From CAZVPF01 sp964628195 (GTDB lineage Bacteria > Planctomycetota > Phycisphaerae > Sedimentisphaerales > Anaerohalosphaeraceae), in contig CAZVPF010000006.1 of the NCBI GenBank assembly GCA_964628195.1, positions 76,673-140,672 of the forward strand: a stretch of 64,000 nucleotides of DNA. The letters run 5' to 3'. The position numbers and the translations under genes are program-made. Positions 1 through 8,706 of the stretch are shown here, piece by piece; positions within the stretch are counted from its first letter, which is position 1, and each line of letters begins with the position of its first letter. The notes under the pieces were generated by a model that worked only from the letters and a program-made list of their open reading frames with translations, searched no databases and was not told where the DNA came from.

Positions 1-10
1 AAGCAAATAA

Positions 11-142
11 GGAAATAATTGTCACTAATTGAAAAACTACGGTGTTTCGCAGTTTTGAGAATTTTATAAAGCGATTAATTATATAGACTTACATAACATA
101 TAACATTTATGTTACACAAAATACAAAAAGGGAAATAATTGT
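11..142. repeat. Paired 12-bp direct repeat around a palindrome in an AT-rich gap
   Basis: GGAAATAATTGT occurs at 11-22 and again at 131-142. Between the copies lies the 14-bp palindrome TAACATTTATGTTA (101-114). The whole 1-172 stretch is AT-rich and holds no convincing gene. It lies downstream of the sigma-54 activator, so it may be the control region of a gene to the left of the window. The function is unknown. Confidence 0.4.
31..58 (-). terminator. Possible terminator after the sigma-54 activator gene
   Basis: AAAACT (33-38) pairs with AGTTTT (51-56) around a short GC step. This gives a compact hairpin with A and T runs on both sides about 115 bases beyond the stop of the activator gene. 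It is weak and could work in either direction. Confidence 0.3.
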
Positions 143-172
143 AACAGATATATAGTGCGTGTTTTTTAAGAT

Positions 173-1765
173 TCACTCATCGAGGTTTTTGTATTTTCGC
201 TGATATTTTTTGTGATCGATATCGAGGTTCTTGATTTTATAGCGGAGCATCCGGGCGGTGATGCCGAGTTCCGAGCAGCAAATGCTTATCTTTCCGGCGT
301 TGCGTTTGAGCGAGTCGATTATCATGTCTTTCTCGAGCAGGCTTACACGACTTTTCAGCGTGCCGAAATTCTGAAGGTCTCCCTGTCCTGGAATTTGCAG
401 AGTTGGAGGCAGGTGATAACCGTGGATAACGCCGTCGTCGCTGAGCAGCACCGCGTGTTCGATACAGTTTTCAAGCTCGCGCACATTGCCGGGCCAGTGG
501 TATGCCATCATCATGTTAATGGCCGCAGTGGTAATCCTTCTGACAGGTTTTTCCATCTTCTCCGCAAAACGTTCAAGAAATGCATCGGCAAGGGGCAGGA
601 TATCATCCTTGCGCTCACGAAGCGGCGGAAGGAAGATACCGAAAACATTGATTCTATAATAAAAATCTTTGCGGAACTTATTTTCCTCCACCAGCTTTTC
701 AAGGTCCCTGTTGGTGGCGGCGACTATCCGCACGTTGGCATGTATGGTGGTATTGCTGCCCACACGCTGGAATTCCTTTTCCTGGAGCACTCGCAGGAAC
801 TTGACCTGCAGCTTCGCGGAAAAGTCTCCTATCTCGTCAAGAAAAATCGTCCCGCCCAGTGCCTCTTCGAGCCTTCCTATACGGGTTTGCGTAGCACCTG
901 TGAACGCACCTTTTTCATGCCCGAAAAGCTCGCTTTCGAGCAGTGAATCGCTCAGGGCGGCACAGTTGACCTTCACAAAGGGCTGGTCCTTTCGTTTACT
1001 GCTGTAATGTATGGCAGAGGCTACAAGCTCCTTGCCCGTGCCCGACTCGCCGCGGATAAGAACAGTAGTTTCGCTGCCCGCGACCTGGTGTATTTTCTGG
1101 AATACCGCGCTCATTGCGCTGGAGTTGCCGACAAAATTTTCCGGCCTGTATTTTTCTATCAGAGCTTCGCGCAATCTCTGGTTCTCTTTTGTAAGGTCCT
1201 GTTTTGCAAGCATACTTTCGCGCCTGTTCTTTACATCGTTTGAAACCATCCCGGCTACTATAGTAAGCGTCTGCTGGGTTTCCTTGAAAAAATCCTTGTT
1301 ATGATAAGGCACATCAACGCTGAGGGTTCCAACGACCTCGCCTGCCAGTTCAATAGGCACGCATATAAAACCGTATTCCTCGGAAGACTCTTTCGATCGC
1401 TGGTGGATACGCCCGCGGAATTCCGGTTCGTCGGCAATTTTGGGAACAATAACGGGCTTTCCTGTCTCGAGGACCCTTCCGCTAATTCCCTCTCCGCGGC
1501 GGTACCGGGCTGCGAACTTTGGATCATTGCTGGTTTTGTCCGCTGTCGCCTCGACAATAAGTTCACTGCCGCTGATTGTAGAAAGCATTATCACGCCCCG
1601 GCAAAGCTCAAGCTCTTCGCTGAGAACGTCCAGAACTTCCTGAAGCATTCGTCTTTGACCGAAGCTGCCGTTTATTATACGAGTGATCGAGTACAAAGCA
1701 TTTAACTGGCTCAAATGCTGATTGTAATTGATAAGATCCTTATTTGCCGACATATTTGTCGCCAT
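173..1765 (-). CDS. Sigma-54-dependent transcriptional activator, NifA-like (GAF-AAA+-HTH)
   Basis: This 530-residue enhancer-binding protein activates promoters read by sigma-54 RNA polymerase. An N-terminal GAF sensor domain (about 20-180) is followed by an AAA+ domain with Walker A GESGTGKE (239-246), the sigma-54 contact loop GAFTGA (286-291) and Walker B GTIFLDEI (305-312). A Fis-type helix-turn-helix follows near 485-520. The order is that of NifA-like regulators, but no nif genes are in the window. It lies downstream of and co-directional with the terpenoid and redox run, separated by a terminator, and may control it. I did not find a clear -24/-12 element in the gaps I inspected, so its targets are unknown. 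The GAF ligand cannot be told from sequence. Confidence 0.93.
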   Translation of the reverse strand: MATNMSANKDLINYNQHLSQLNALYSITRIINGSFGQRRMLQEVLDVLSEELELCRGVIMLSTISGSELIVEATADKTSNDPKFAARYRRGEGISGRVLETGKPVIVPKIADEPEFRGRIHQRSKESSEEYGFICVPIELAGEVVGTLSVDVPYHNKDFFKETQQTLTIVAGMVSNDVKNRRESMLAKQDLTKENQRLREALIEKYRPENFVGNSSAMSAVFQKIHQVAGSETTVLIRGESGTGKELVASAIHYSSKRKDQPFVKVNCAALSDSLLESELFGHEKGAFTGATQTRIGRLEEALGGTIFLDEIGDFSAKLQVKFLRVLQEKEFQRVGSNTTIHANVRIVAATNRDLEKLVEENKFRKDFYYRINVFGIFLPPLRERKDDILPLADAFLERFAEKMEKPVRRITTAAINMMMAYHWPGNVRELENCIEHAVLLSDDGVIHGYHLPPTLQIPGQGDLQNFGTLKSRVSLLEKDMIIDSLKRNAGKISICCSELGITARMLRYKIKNLDIDHKKYQRKYKNLDE

Positions 1766-1773
1766 GCTGCCCC

Positions 1774-1811
1774 TTCTCTACGAATATGTAGTTAATTGCT
1801 TAGTAGTCAAT
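1774..1811 (-). promoter_or_regulatory. Possible promoter of the sigma-54 activator gene
   Basis: On the minus strand TTGACT is followed after about 16 bases by CATATT, shortly before the ATG at 1765, which is preceded by a purine-rich AAGGGG ribosome site. The -10 match is only four of six, so this is tentative. Confidence 0.3.
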
Positions 1812-1841
1812 ATCTGTAAAAACCCGTAAGTCCCTTTTAAT

Positions 1842-1888
1842 AAAAAACTTAGGCTTTATCGCATTTTTTGGGTTTATTTGCGGAGCCT
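1842..1888 (-). terminator. Intrinsic terminator after the terpene cyclase gene
   Basis: On the minus strand AGGCT and CGCA pair with TGCG and AGCCT around an A-rich loop, and the stem is followed by a run of six T. It sits 36 bases after the stop of the cyclase gene and would end the long minus-strand transcript before the activator gene. Confidence 0.55.
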
Positions 1889-1923
1889 TGTCCTTATTGA
1901 GGTATGCAACTTTTATTCCAGAT

Positions 1924-3783
1924 TTACGCGGAAATTGCAGAAGCTTTTGACAGGGCCGAGACACTGAATATAAGAGGGTACAGTCTTTCGTAATACCAGA
2001 GTTTGGCGAAATAAAGGCCGATGGGGGCTGGTTGTAATTCGTCCAGCTTTTTTTCATATAGGTTTTTCATAAGATATTTAACCCCGTTGTCGAGAGACTT
2101 TTTCATGTCGGGGTTAAGGCTTTTAAATTTCAGCGCGTAAGAGGCAATCGCATCCACCGCGGCTGCTGTTTCTTCGATGGAAGACTCAGACGGGTCTGCC
2201 TGGCCCCATCCGCCGTCGGAATTTTGTCTTGCGAGAATTTCTTCAACAGCGGCTTGCATCAACCCCGCCGTCAGGGGCAGGTTCTCGCGTGCATCGCACA
2301 GATAGGTAATTATTCGACTTGTGCCGAAAACTGGGTTTACCTGCCGTGGAAGGTACTCATTGCCGAACCACAGTGGGGTCCATAATCCGTTCTCGTCCCG
2401 GCAGTTTTTCAGATATTTCAGTGCCTTTGAAATGAAAGCGTCAGCCCGTCTTTTGTCCCTGCCGTTCAAAAACTCTTTGCACCGGCTGGCCGCACATATT
2501 GCATGGGCCGTTATGTCCGGCGCGCTGGTGTCGAAGTCCAGGTTCGTCCTGCCTCTGCAGAAAGTCGGAACGCCGCCGTCGGCATTTTGAAGATTTATCA
2601 GCCAGTTAACACCGGATGAAAGACAGTTTGTAAATTCGCTTCGATTTTCTTTTTCGGAATTTTCCTGCTTTTTCCATAGATTAATCAAAGCGGTCAACGC
2701 AGCCGAGGTATCATCGGCATCGGGCACCCCGCCGGGCAGGTTTGTCCAGGCCCAGCCGCCCGGTTTAGCGCCGGTGTAGGGATGCACCTCCTTGAACTGC
2801 TGCTCGAGAAGGTGCCTGTATAATTTATTCCGATGCGAATCACTGAGCGTTTGTGCCAGGCTGCTGCCGCTTGCAAGGGCGTTTATTGAAAGGCTCGTAA
2901 GCCAGTTCGAGAGGTTGGTATCTATGGCCCATCTGCTGTCTGCTCTTACGGTGGTTGTGAGAAACTGAATGCACTTTTCTGTGACCGGATGCCGCTGCCT
3001 GTTTATGGAACACAGGCTTATCGCCACAAATGATGTCAGCGGAGCAGCTTCGAGAAAACCGCCGCTTTGAGGTTGTATAGCCCCGAGCTTTTTAAGGGTC
3101 TTTGCAATACTTGCGGCCCGGATCGCTTTTAGCACGGGATTTACAGGTTTTACGTGATGATAATGCAACTGGCCAAGGGCAATAAGTGCAGGGCTTGCAT
3201 AGCTTACGACAGGTGTGTTTATGAACCTGAAGAAACCGTGCGGAAGTGCGGCAAGCTCGAAGGGCAGCGCAGGTATCTGCTCGAATGCCGCTTTCCTGTC
3301 ACCGAGCAGGCCCGAAAGCGCACAAACCGAAAGTATAGGACACGAAAAGGTCAGGTCGTCTTTGTATTTTTTCTTAACCGCTTCAATGATTCCGGAAGGG
3401 GAAGTGTTTTTAATCCGGCGATCCAGCCACTGGTTTGCTTTTTGAAAAGCTGTATCAAGGCTGCCTGGATTTTGTCCGGCAACCTTCTTAATTGTCGCCA
3501 TGCACAAAAGTGTCGTGCTGATATTGCTTTTGCTTCGAGCTGTGTCACCCCAACCGCCATCGCAGTTCTGGTTCTCCGCCAGCCAGCTCAGCCCGCCGCT
3601 GATAAGGCTTGCATGTTTTTGCTCGTCGTAAAGATGCAAAGCGTAAACAGCAAGTGTTGTCGCAAGTGCGCTGGAGCTTAAGCGTCCCTGCCAGAAACCG
3701 CCTGTGCCAACTTCATCGACAAGCTGACTGCACAGTTTCATGCTCAAGCACTGTAATTCATTATCCGCCGGTTCTATTGACAT
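1924..3783 (-). CDS. Squalene-hopene cyclase-like class II terpene cyclase
   Basis: The 619-residue length is close to squalene-hopene cyclases (about 630). Class II cyclases protonate an isoprenoid and fold it into rings. The acid motif DxDD is intact as DADD (355-358) within PDADDTSAAL, and the family segment IDTNLSNWLTSLSINAL lies near 287-303. QW-type repeats include QNCDGGWG (72-79) and a late QNSDGGWG. No signal peptide is evident; such cyclases usually bind the membrane peripherally. It is the last gene of the cassette and overlaps the upstream alpha/alpha protein by 10 bases. No hpnCDE squalene-synthesis genes are in the window, so the substrate could be squalene from elsewhere or a product of the neighbouring prenyl synthase. 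The enzyme class is well supported; the product is not known. Confidence 0.85.
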   Translation of the reverse strand: MSIEPADNELQCLSMKLCSQLVDEVGTGGFWQGRLSSSALATTLAVYALHLYDEQKHASLISGGLSWLAENQNCDGGWGDTARSKSNISTTLLCMATIKKVAGQNPGSLDTAFQKANQWLDRRIKNTSPSGIIEAVKKKYKDDLTFSCPILSVCALSGLLGDRKAAFEQIPALPFELAALPHGFFRFINTPVVSYASPALIALGQLHYHHVKPVNPVLKAIRAASIAKTLKKLGAIQPQSGGFLEAAPLTSFVAISLCSINRQRHPVTEKCIQFLTTTVRADSRWAIDTNLSNWLTSLSINALASGSSLAQTLSDSHRNKLYRHLLEQQFKEVHPYTGAKPGGWAWTNLPGGVPDADDTSAALTALINLWKKQENSEKENRSEFTNCLSSGVNWLINLQNADGGVPTFCRGRTNLDFDTSAPDITAHAICAASRCKEFLNGRDKRRADAFISKALKYLKNCRDENGLWTPLWFGNEYLPRQVNPVFGTSRIITYLCDARENLPLTAGLMQAAVEEILARQNSDGGWGQADPSESSIEETAAAVDAIASYALKFKSLNPDMKKSLDNGVKYLMKNLYEKKLDELQPAPIGLYFAKLWYYERLYPLIFSVSALSKASAISA

Positions 3784-4646
3784 AAACTTCCAAGCCCGAG
3801 AAGCCCGTAATAAGTGTATTCCACATCTTTCTGGGTTTTTTTGCTGTCGGAATAGAAACCGCCCGATTCCTCAAGTGAATGAATGTAATCGGCAGCAGCG
3901 TCTCTTAATTCTCCGATTTCCGTTTTCGTTTGACTCAGTGCAAAAAGCGACACACCCGTTGAAAGCAGATCAGGCTCGGGGGAAAGGGGCGATGCCTTGC
4001 AGCCGCCTTCAGGCAGGAACTGGCCCTTAAGCCACATTGCCGAGTCGGGATCACCCTGCCCGGTTATATAATGGATAATCAGCATACCCGCCGACGTCGC
4101 CGGCGCAGAGCCGATGGGAATCTGTTTGTGGTTGATGTAAGAACCGTCGGCAAGCCTGAGCGACTGGACGAACTTCATGTAATCATCTTTTTCGACAGGC
4201 TGAGAACCAAGTTCCTGCAGCAGCGAAAGAGCAAGGAAGCTGCCGTATATATTGGCCCAATCGGTGCCGGTATGAACTGCAAAACCGTTATCCGAGCAGC
4301 GAAACCTTGCAAGCTCATCCAAAAATTCGTTCTTCCTGTTATTCAGAAGCTCAGGCAAAAAGTCTGCCAGTAACCTGACGAAGGAATACAAATTGATAAG
4401 GTCATTAAACGGCCCGGCGGTATTATGCAGAAAAGTCTTAAGCTTTTCCATAAAATCATCCCGGCCCGCTGCAAATAATATTTCCGCCCCGAAGACCGTA
4501 TAATAAAGATCGCTTACCTGGGACCGCCCGCGAAAACCGCCATCCGGATTTTGCATCGAGCTTACGTACGATACAACCTGCCGGGCGTGGGGCATGTTAT
4601 CCAGCGCCGACTTAACTGTCCTTATTATTTCCCGGCGAATAGTCAT
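3774..4646 (-). CDS. Prenyltransferase/squalene-oxidase-repeat protein without DxDD
   Basis: This 290-residue protein has an alpha/alpha-barrel repeat fold like prenyltransferase beta subunits. Repeat motifs include QNPDGGFRG near the N terminus and EYTYYGLLGLG at the C terminus. It is less than half the length of a full cyclase, and I see no DxDD acid motif, so class II cyclase activity is unlikely. The start at 4646 overlaps the end of the prenyl synthase gene by 35 bases, and its stop overlaps the next cyclase by 10 bases. The tight coupling suggests it acts with the downstream cyclase, perhaps as a partner subunit or substrate carrier; that is inference. A stand-alone protein prenyltransferase beta subunit is an alternative, but no alpha subunit is nearby. 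Confidence 0.75.
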   Translation of the reverse strand: MTIRREIIRTVKSALDNMPHARQVVSYVSSMQNPDGGFRGRSQVSDLYYTVFGAEILFAAGRDDFMEKLKTFLHNTAGPFNDLINLYSFVRLLADFLPELLNNRKNEFLDELARFRCSDNGFAVHTGTDWANIYGSFLALSLLQELGSQPVEKDDYMKFVQSLRLADGSYINHKQIPIGSAPATSAGMLIIHYITGQGDPDSAMWLKGQFLPEGGCKASPLSPEPDLLSTGVSLFALSQTKTEIGELRDAAADYIHSLEESGGFYSDSKKTQKDVEYTYYGLLGLGSLCQ

Positions 4647-6303
4647 CGCAGCAGCTCATAATTTCAACTTCACTGAATATCTTGCTTATAACAATTCTAA
4701 GCAAACTTTTCAAGGGAGTGTTTTTAACCGGGCTTATGGCCTCTATCGCGGCCTGTTTGAACGACTGAAGCATATCAATCGCTTTTCTCTTAACCGAAAG
4801 ATCGCTGAATACTTTTATAAGCTCGACAGTTTCATGCTCTTTGCGCGAAGTGCCCGACCATATAAGGCGCAGTATCTTTTTTTGGTCACTGTCGGCGTCC
4901 CGCCATGCGAGGGCATAAAGCAGCGAAGGCTTCAGCTCACCGAGTTTACCTGCCCCCACCGCCTTGTCAAAATCGTTGATATCGTCGAGGACCTGGTAAG
5001 CAATGCCGAGGTATTTGCAGTATTCACCGACCAAGTTATCGCCGGGGACGTCGTTTTCACAAAGATGCAAACCGAGCTTAAACGCAACTTCAAAAGCAGG
5101 CGAGGTCTTGTGCCTGAAAATGTCAATCACCTGCTCGACGCTCAGCGGGGCAGGATTCTTCATCCACGTCAGTTCGTTTCCCTGTCCTATGCAAAGTTTG
5201 TAATGAGCATCAGAAGCGGCCCGGAGCATTTTCACTTTTACGCTGTCGGGCGCATCGACATCGGCGATTATTTTATACCCCAGCCCCAGCAGGTAGTCAC
5301 CCGTGTTAAGCGCAACCGGAATACCGTGCTGCTGGTGCAGCGTGTTTTGGCCGTACCGCTTTTCGTCATCGTCCTCTATGTCGTCATGAACCAGCGAGGC
5401 CTTGTGAAAACACTCTATAGCAACGGCAATATCCTGAAGTGACCGCGGCAGATCTTTATTTTCATTGCCCGGATGCCGGCTGGAAGACATAAATACCGAT
5501 GCAGCAATAACAGGACGGAACCTTTTACCGCTGCGCGCCATCCATTCGAGGGCTATCTCTGCTGTTTGTGAATTGTCCGCGCCAAAATAACGGCGAAGGT
5601 TTTCTTTCGTGAAAAGGTCAACGGTCCGGCCTTTAACAGACGCCAGGTCAATGCCCGGCCGGTCCTGCGGCTTAAAGCCGGTAAGTATTTCTTCAAGCCA
5701 CTCAACGTCAAGCTCCGTATCCTTACAGCCGTCAAACAAAAGCGGAACAGCCGCACCGGGTATCGCCCCGGCCTCCATGTACGAAAATGCCTGCTCAAGA
5801 ACCGCCATGCAGCTTACGCCGACAACGGCCTGAATTTGTCCCGAACTGATAAGCGACATCACCATCGGCGAGCCCTCGGCGATAAGCACCGTGTATCCGA
5901 GCGTCTGTGCCATTGCTTTTATCGAGTTTATAACGCACCGCCCGCAGCCGCTGCAAACCAGGCCGAACCGGTCGAACTGCCCCGGGCAAAGCTCGGAATC
6001 CCGCAAACACTTCGGCAGCAGAAGCAGCCGTTTTTCAAAAGGCACAGCCGCGACTTCATCCTTCCATACACGATTGTTAAGGCAAATAGCCGTAAAGTCC
6101 GCGTATTTCGGGTCAATACTATACTGCCCGATTATCGCCCCGCAACAGCGTTTAAGCTCATCGAGACTAACCGGGGCGGTGATTTGATTTTGCGAAACAT
6201 AATCCGCCGCTATTTGCCGCAGCCTTTGCCGCTCGCTTTTTTCCAAAGGGACGCGGGAGCAGACCTGGTCCGAAGCATTAGTATTTTGATGTTGATCAGG
6301 CAA
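4612..6303 (-). CDS. DUF116-polyprenyl synthase fusion protein
   Basis: The 563-residue protein joins two families. Residues about 90-205 match DUF116, with the cysteines C99, C106, C117, C120 and C123, the last three in CSGCGRC, a likely iron-sulfur or metal site. Residues about 230-560 are an all-alpha isoprenyl diphosphate synthase with the first aspartate-rich motif DDIEDDD (307-313) and the second DDIND (440-444), so condensation of IPP with an allylic diphosphate is expected. The likely start is a TTG at 6303, since AGGGGGAG lies seven bases upstream. It overlaps the radical SAM gene by 8 bases. The role of DUF116 is unknown; fusion to a prenyl synthase suggests redox control or a metal-dependent step on the prenyl product. 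Chain length cannot be read reliably from sequence. Confidence 0.85.
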   Translation of the reverse strand: MPDQHQNTNASDQVCSRVPLEKSERQRLRQIAADYVSQNQITAPVSLDELKRCCGAIIGQYSIDPKYADFTAICLNNRVWKDEVAAVPFEKRLLLLPKCLRDSELCPGQFDRFGLVCSGCGRCVINSIKAMAQTLGYTVLIAEGSPMVMSLISSGQIQAVVGVSCMAVLEQAFSYMEAGAIPGAAVPLLFDGCKDTELDVEWLEEILTGFKPQDRPGIDLASVKGRTVDLFTKENLRRYFGADNSQTAEIALEWMARSGKRFRPVIAASVFMSSSRHPGNENKDLPRSLQDIAVAIECFHKASLVHDDIEDDDEKRYGQNTLHQQHGIPVALNTGDYLLGLGYKIIADVDAPDSVKVKMLRAASDAHYKLCIGQGNELTWMKNPAPLSVEQVIDIFRHKTSPAFEVAFKLGLHLCENDVPGDNLVGEYCKYLGIAYQVLDDINDFDKAVGAGKLGELKPSLLYALAWRDADSDQKKILRLIWSGTSRKEHETVELIKVFSDLSVKRKAIDMLQSFKQAAIEAISPVKNTPLKSLLRIVISKIFSEVEIMSCCDDYSPGNNKDS

Positions 6304-7858
6304 CTAAATGCTCCCCCTGTTTACTTGTTTTTGTCGAACGGATTATTTTCTTATGAAGGGAAGCGAAACTTTTTCGCCAGGTCAGTATCTCGACTTTGCC
6401 CAGCATCTGCACGAAAAGTTTTTTGATAAGCGACTCGCCGCCTGCTGTCTGGTTGTCCCAGAACAGCTTAGGCATGCGCTTGAAGTTTATCTCGTAACAC
6501 TTCCTGTAAAGGTTCAGGTGTTCGAGCGTCATTTTGTCGATACTGAATCGATCGCCGCTCGTAATCTGCTGCGGGTCTATAGGCTCGTAGAAAACCGGGA
6601 AGATAACCGACTCGATCTCATCAAGCCGGTCGATAAGCTTCGATGTGCGTTCAACGTCTTCGAGTGTCTCTCCGGGCAGTCCGAGTATGATGCTGTAGAC
6701 CGGGAAAAAACCCGCCGATTTCATCTTTTCTGCAGTATCGCAGATCAGACCCTCCCACTGCCCCGGCTCGAACGGATGGATTTTCGTCGGACACGATTTT
6801 TTTACAAGCTCACCGTTGGCGCTTTCAAGACCCATATTCAGCCACAAGTATTTCGGATCGTTCTTAAAGGCGAGCAGCCTGCGAATTTGTTTAAGCTCTT
6901 CAAGCGGCACCTGAGCCGCTGTTGAAACATTAGCATGATCAAGCTGAAGGAAATCCAAGCTGTCGATGGTTTGCAGCGTCTCAAGCATTTCAATGACTTT
7001 GCCGCTATCGGGATTCAGATTTTCCGAACCGTACCTGAACAGGTCCTCGCTTGCAAGCACGATATTTTTCTGCCCACAGCTAATATTCATCTCGATGTCC
7101 TGTTTGATAAGCTCCGGTGAAAGGTGCTGCATCTTCTGATGCCCCATCGTACAGAACTTACAACCCCTGCCGCACCCGCGGGATATCTCAACAATCCCAA
7201 GCACCGTCGGGGTTTTTACAGGTTTTATGTTCTCTGCGCAGGAGGCCTTTTCAATGTAATGGCCCGGAAAATCTTTTCCCTGCAGTATATCGGCAAAAAC
7301 GCCCGGTCCGGCATTTTCGAAATATCCTTCAAAGATAACGTCGACTGCCCGGCGGGCTGTTTCATCGGGGTACTGCCTGAACTGCCACGCGCCGGCCCCG
7401 CCTGCGACAACCTTGAAGTTAAACTTTTGCTTTGCCTCTGCCAGAAGTGAAAGCGTCTTGTTGGACCAGTATTGCGTGTAAAGCTGCCCCTTCCAGAAAT
7501 TTTTCGTGGTCGTATTGCTCATGCCCATGCCCAGCGGGTCCGAAGAACTGAACGCAACGATCTCGGTTTCCGGGCCAAGCAGTTTGTGCAGCGCTTCCGG
7601 GGTTGTGCAGACTATATCTTCATCGGACATCCCCGTATGCTCACGCAGCGCAGCTTCGAGCCTGCAAAGACCCAGCGGAGCCCTTGATGCCCTTCCCTGC
7701 GGGTTGACGGCTACTTTTGGTGAAACGAACCGCCGCATCATCACCTCGGGTACATGCGTGGTCTGCATCGTCGCGAAAATCGCCTCGAAAAGTATTTTGT
7801 AACTGCCCGAGAGTGTCCTGTCCGCAACGAGTATTATTTTAGGCTTTAGCATTTTCAT
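6296..7858 (-). CDS. B12-type radical SAM protein of the terpenoid cassette
   Basis: This is a 520-residue radical SAM enzyme. An N-terminal region (about 1-205) has the feel of a cobalamin-binding Rossmann domain (KVVAGGAGAW, 149-158). The radical SAM core follows with the cluster motif CGRGCKFC (C229, C233, C236). The C-terminal part contains SIILGLPGET, typical of the B12-binding radical SAM class. HpnR and HpnP, which methylate hopanoids, belong to this broad class, so a methyl or other radical modification of an isoprenoid is plausible in this cassette; this protein is not clearly either. Its start overlaps the upstream ferredoxin stop as TAATG, a sign of translational coupling, and the adjacent ferredoxin may supply its electrons. 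Confidence 0.85.
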   Translation of the reverse strand: MKMLKPKIILVADRTLSGSYKILFEAIFATMQTTHVPEVMMRRFVSPKVAVNPQGRASRAPLGLCRLEAALREHTGMSDEDIVCTTPEALHKLLGPETEIVAFSSSDPLGMGMSNTTTKNFWKGQLYTQYWSNKTLSLLAEAKQKFNFKVVAGGAGAWQFRQYPDETARRAVDVIFEGYFENAGPGVFADILQGKDFPGHYIEKASCAENIKPVKTPTVLGIVEISRGCGRGCKFCTMGHQKMQHLSPELIKQDIEMNISCGQKNIVLASEDLFRYGSENLNPDSGKVIEMLETLQTIDSLDFLQLDHANVSTAAQVPLEELKQIRRLLAFKNDPKYLWLNMGLESANGELVKKSCPTKIHPFEPGQWEGLICDTAEKMKSAGFFPVYSIILGLPGETLEDVERTSKLIDRLDEIESVIFPVFYEPIDPQQITSGDRFSIDKMTLEHLNLYRKCYEINFKRMPKLFWDNQTAGGESLIKKLFVQMLGKVEILTWRKSFASLHKKIIRSTKTSKQGEHLVA

Positions 7859-8691
7859 TATCCGCCTTGACTTTGACGACTTTTCAGCTGCCTCATCTGC
7901 TCCGGAGACAGACTGCTGACAACCTTGTCCGGTATGGAATATTTTTTCTGCAGTTCCTTCAGGCTCTGCGCCTTGCCGGTGCTGGGGTCAGTTTCCGCGT
8001 TTCGCTGTTTAAGCTGATCGAGAAGATTGAGATTATCCCCTGCGCCTTTTTCGCTTTGGGCTTTATTCGGCTGTTCCCGGCCGTTTATCGAGCCTTCCTT
8101 ATGCTTGGGGAACATTATCGCACCGGCAGGGCAAACCCTTGCACACGCCGGGCAGTCCGTCTTACATGCATCAGGCCTTAGGACCGTGACCCTGCCGTCC
8201 GCGTCTATACCGTAGACCCCGAACAAACAGAAATTCACACACTGCTTACAGCTTACGCAATTATCGCTGTCAATAACCGGGAACCAGGGCACCCACTTTC
8301 CCTGCTTCCGGGCTTTGCTCATCTCTACCGGCAGTGAAAAGCCCTCGCGAACGGGGAGGGTATTTATTTCGGCCTTAACATCTTCAAGCTCCGCCTCGGG
8401 TAAACTGCGCATATTTATACAGCATATCTCTTTACCGGCAGTGTCAATACCGGCATACTCAAGCAGTCCTTTAACCGCCCTTTCGGAACATGCGAAAACA
8501 AATATCTTATTGACCTGGCTGAGGAACTTCAGTTTGTCAGGCTCAAGTGCCGCTGTTTCACAAATATCTGCAAAGAACTGCACTTGCACGCCGGCGTCTT
8601 TTAGAAACTGAATAACTTCTTGACTGACCGATAGGTCATGCAATTGGTAATATGCACATTTGCAATATATAACCGCCGCTTTGTCGGTCAT
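7858..8691 (-). CDS. Two-cluster ferredoxin-domain protein of the terpenoid cassette
   Basis: The roughly 277-residue protein starts at the ATG at 8691; an upstream in-frame TTG at 8697 is less likely. The N-terminal 125 residues form an alpha/beta domain with several cysteines and no clear family assignment. A 4Fe-4S pair follows: CVSCKQCVNFC and then CKTDCPACARVCPAGAI. The C-terminal tail is polar and low in structure. It is probably an electron carrier. Translational coupling (TAATG) to the radical SAM gene suggests that enzyme as partner. The upstream double propeller ends 15 bases before this start, so they share a transcript. No membrane segment is visible. Confidence 0.78.
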   Translation of the reverse strand: MTDKAAVIYCKCAYYQLHDLSVSQEVIQFLKDAGVQVQFFADICETAALEPDKLKFLSQVNKIFVFACSERAVKGLLEYAGIDTAGKEICCINMRSLPEAELEDVKAEINTLPVREGFSLPVEMSKARKQGKWVPWFPVIDSDNCVSCKQCVNFCLFGVYGIDADGRVTVLRPDACKTDCPACARVCPAGAIMFPKHKEGSINGREQPNKAQSEKGAGDNLNLLDQLKQRNAETDPSTGKAQSLKELQKKYSIPDKVVSSLSPEQMRQLKSRQSQGG

Positions 8692-8706
8692 TTTCAACCC
8701 GCTTTA

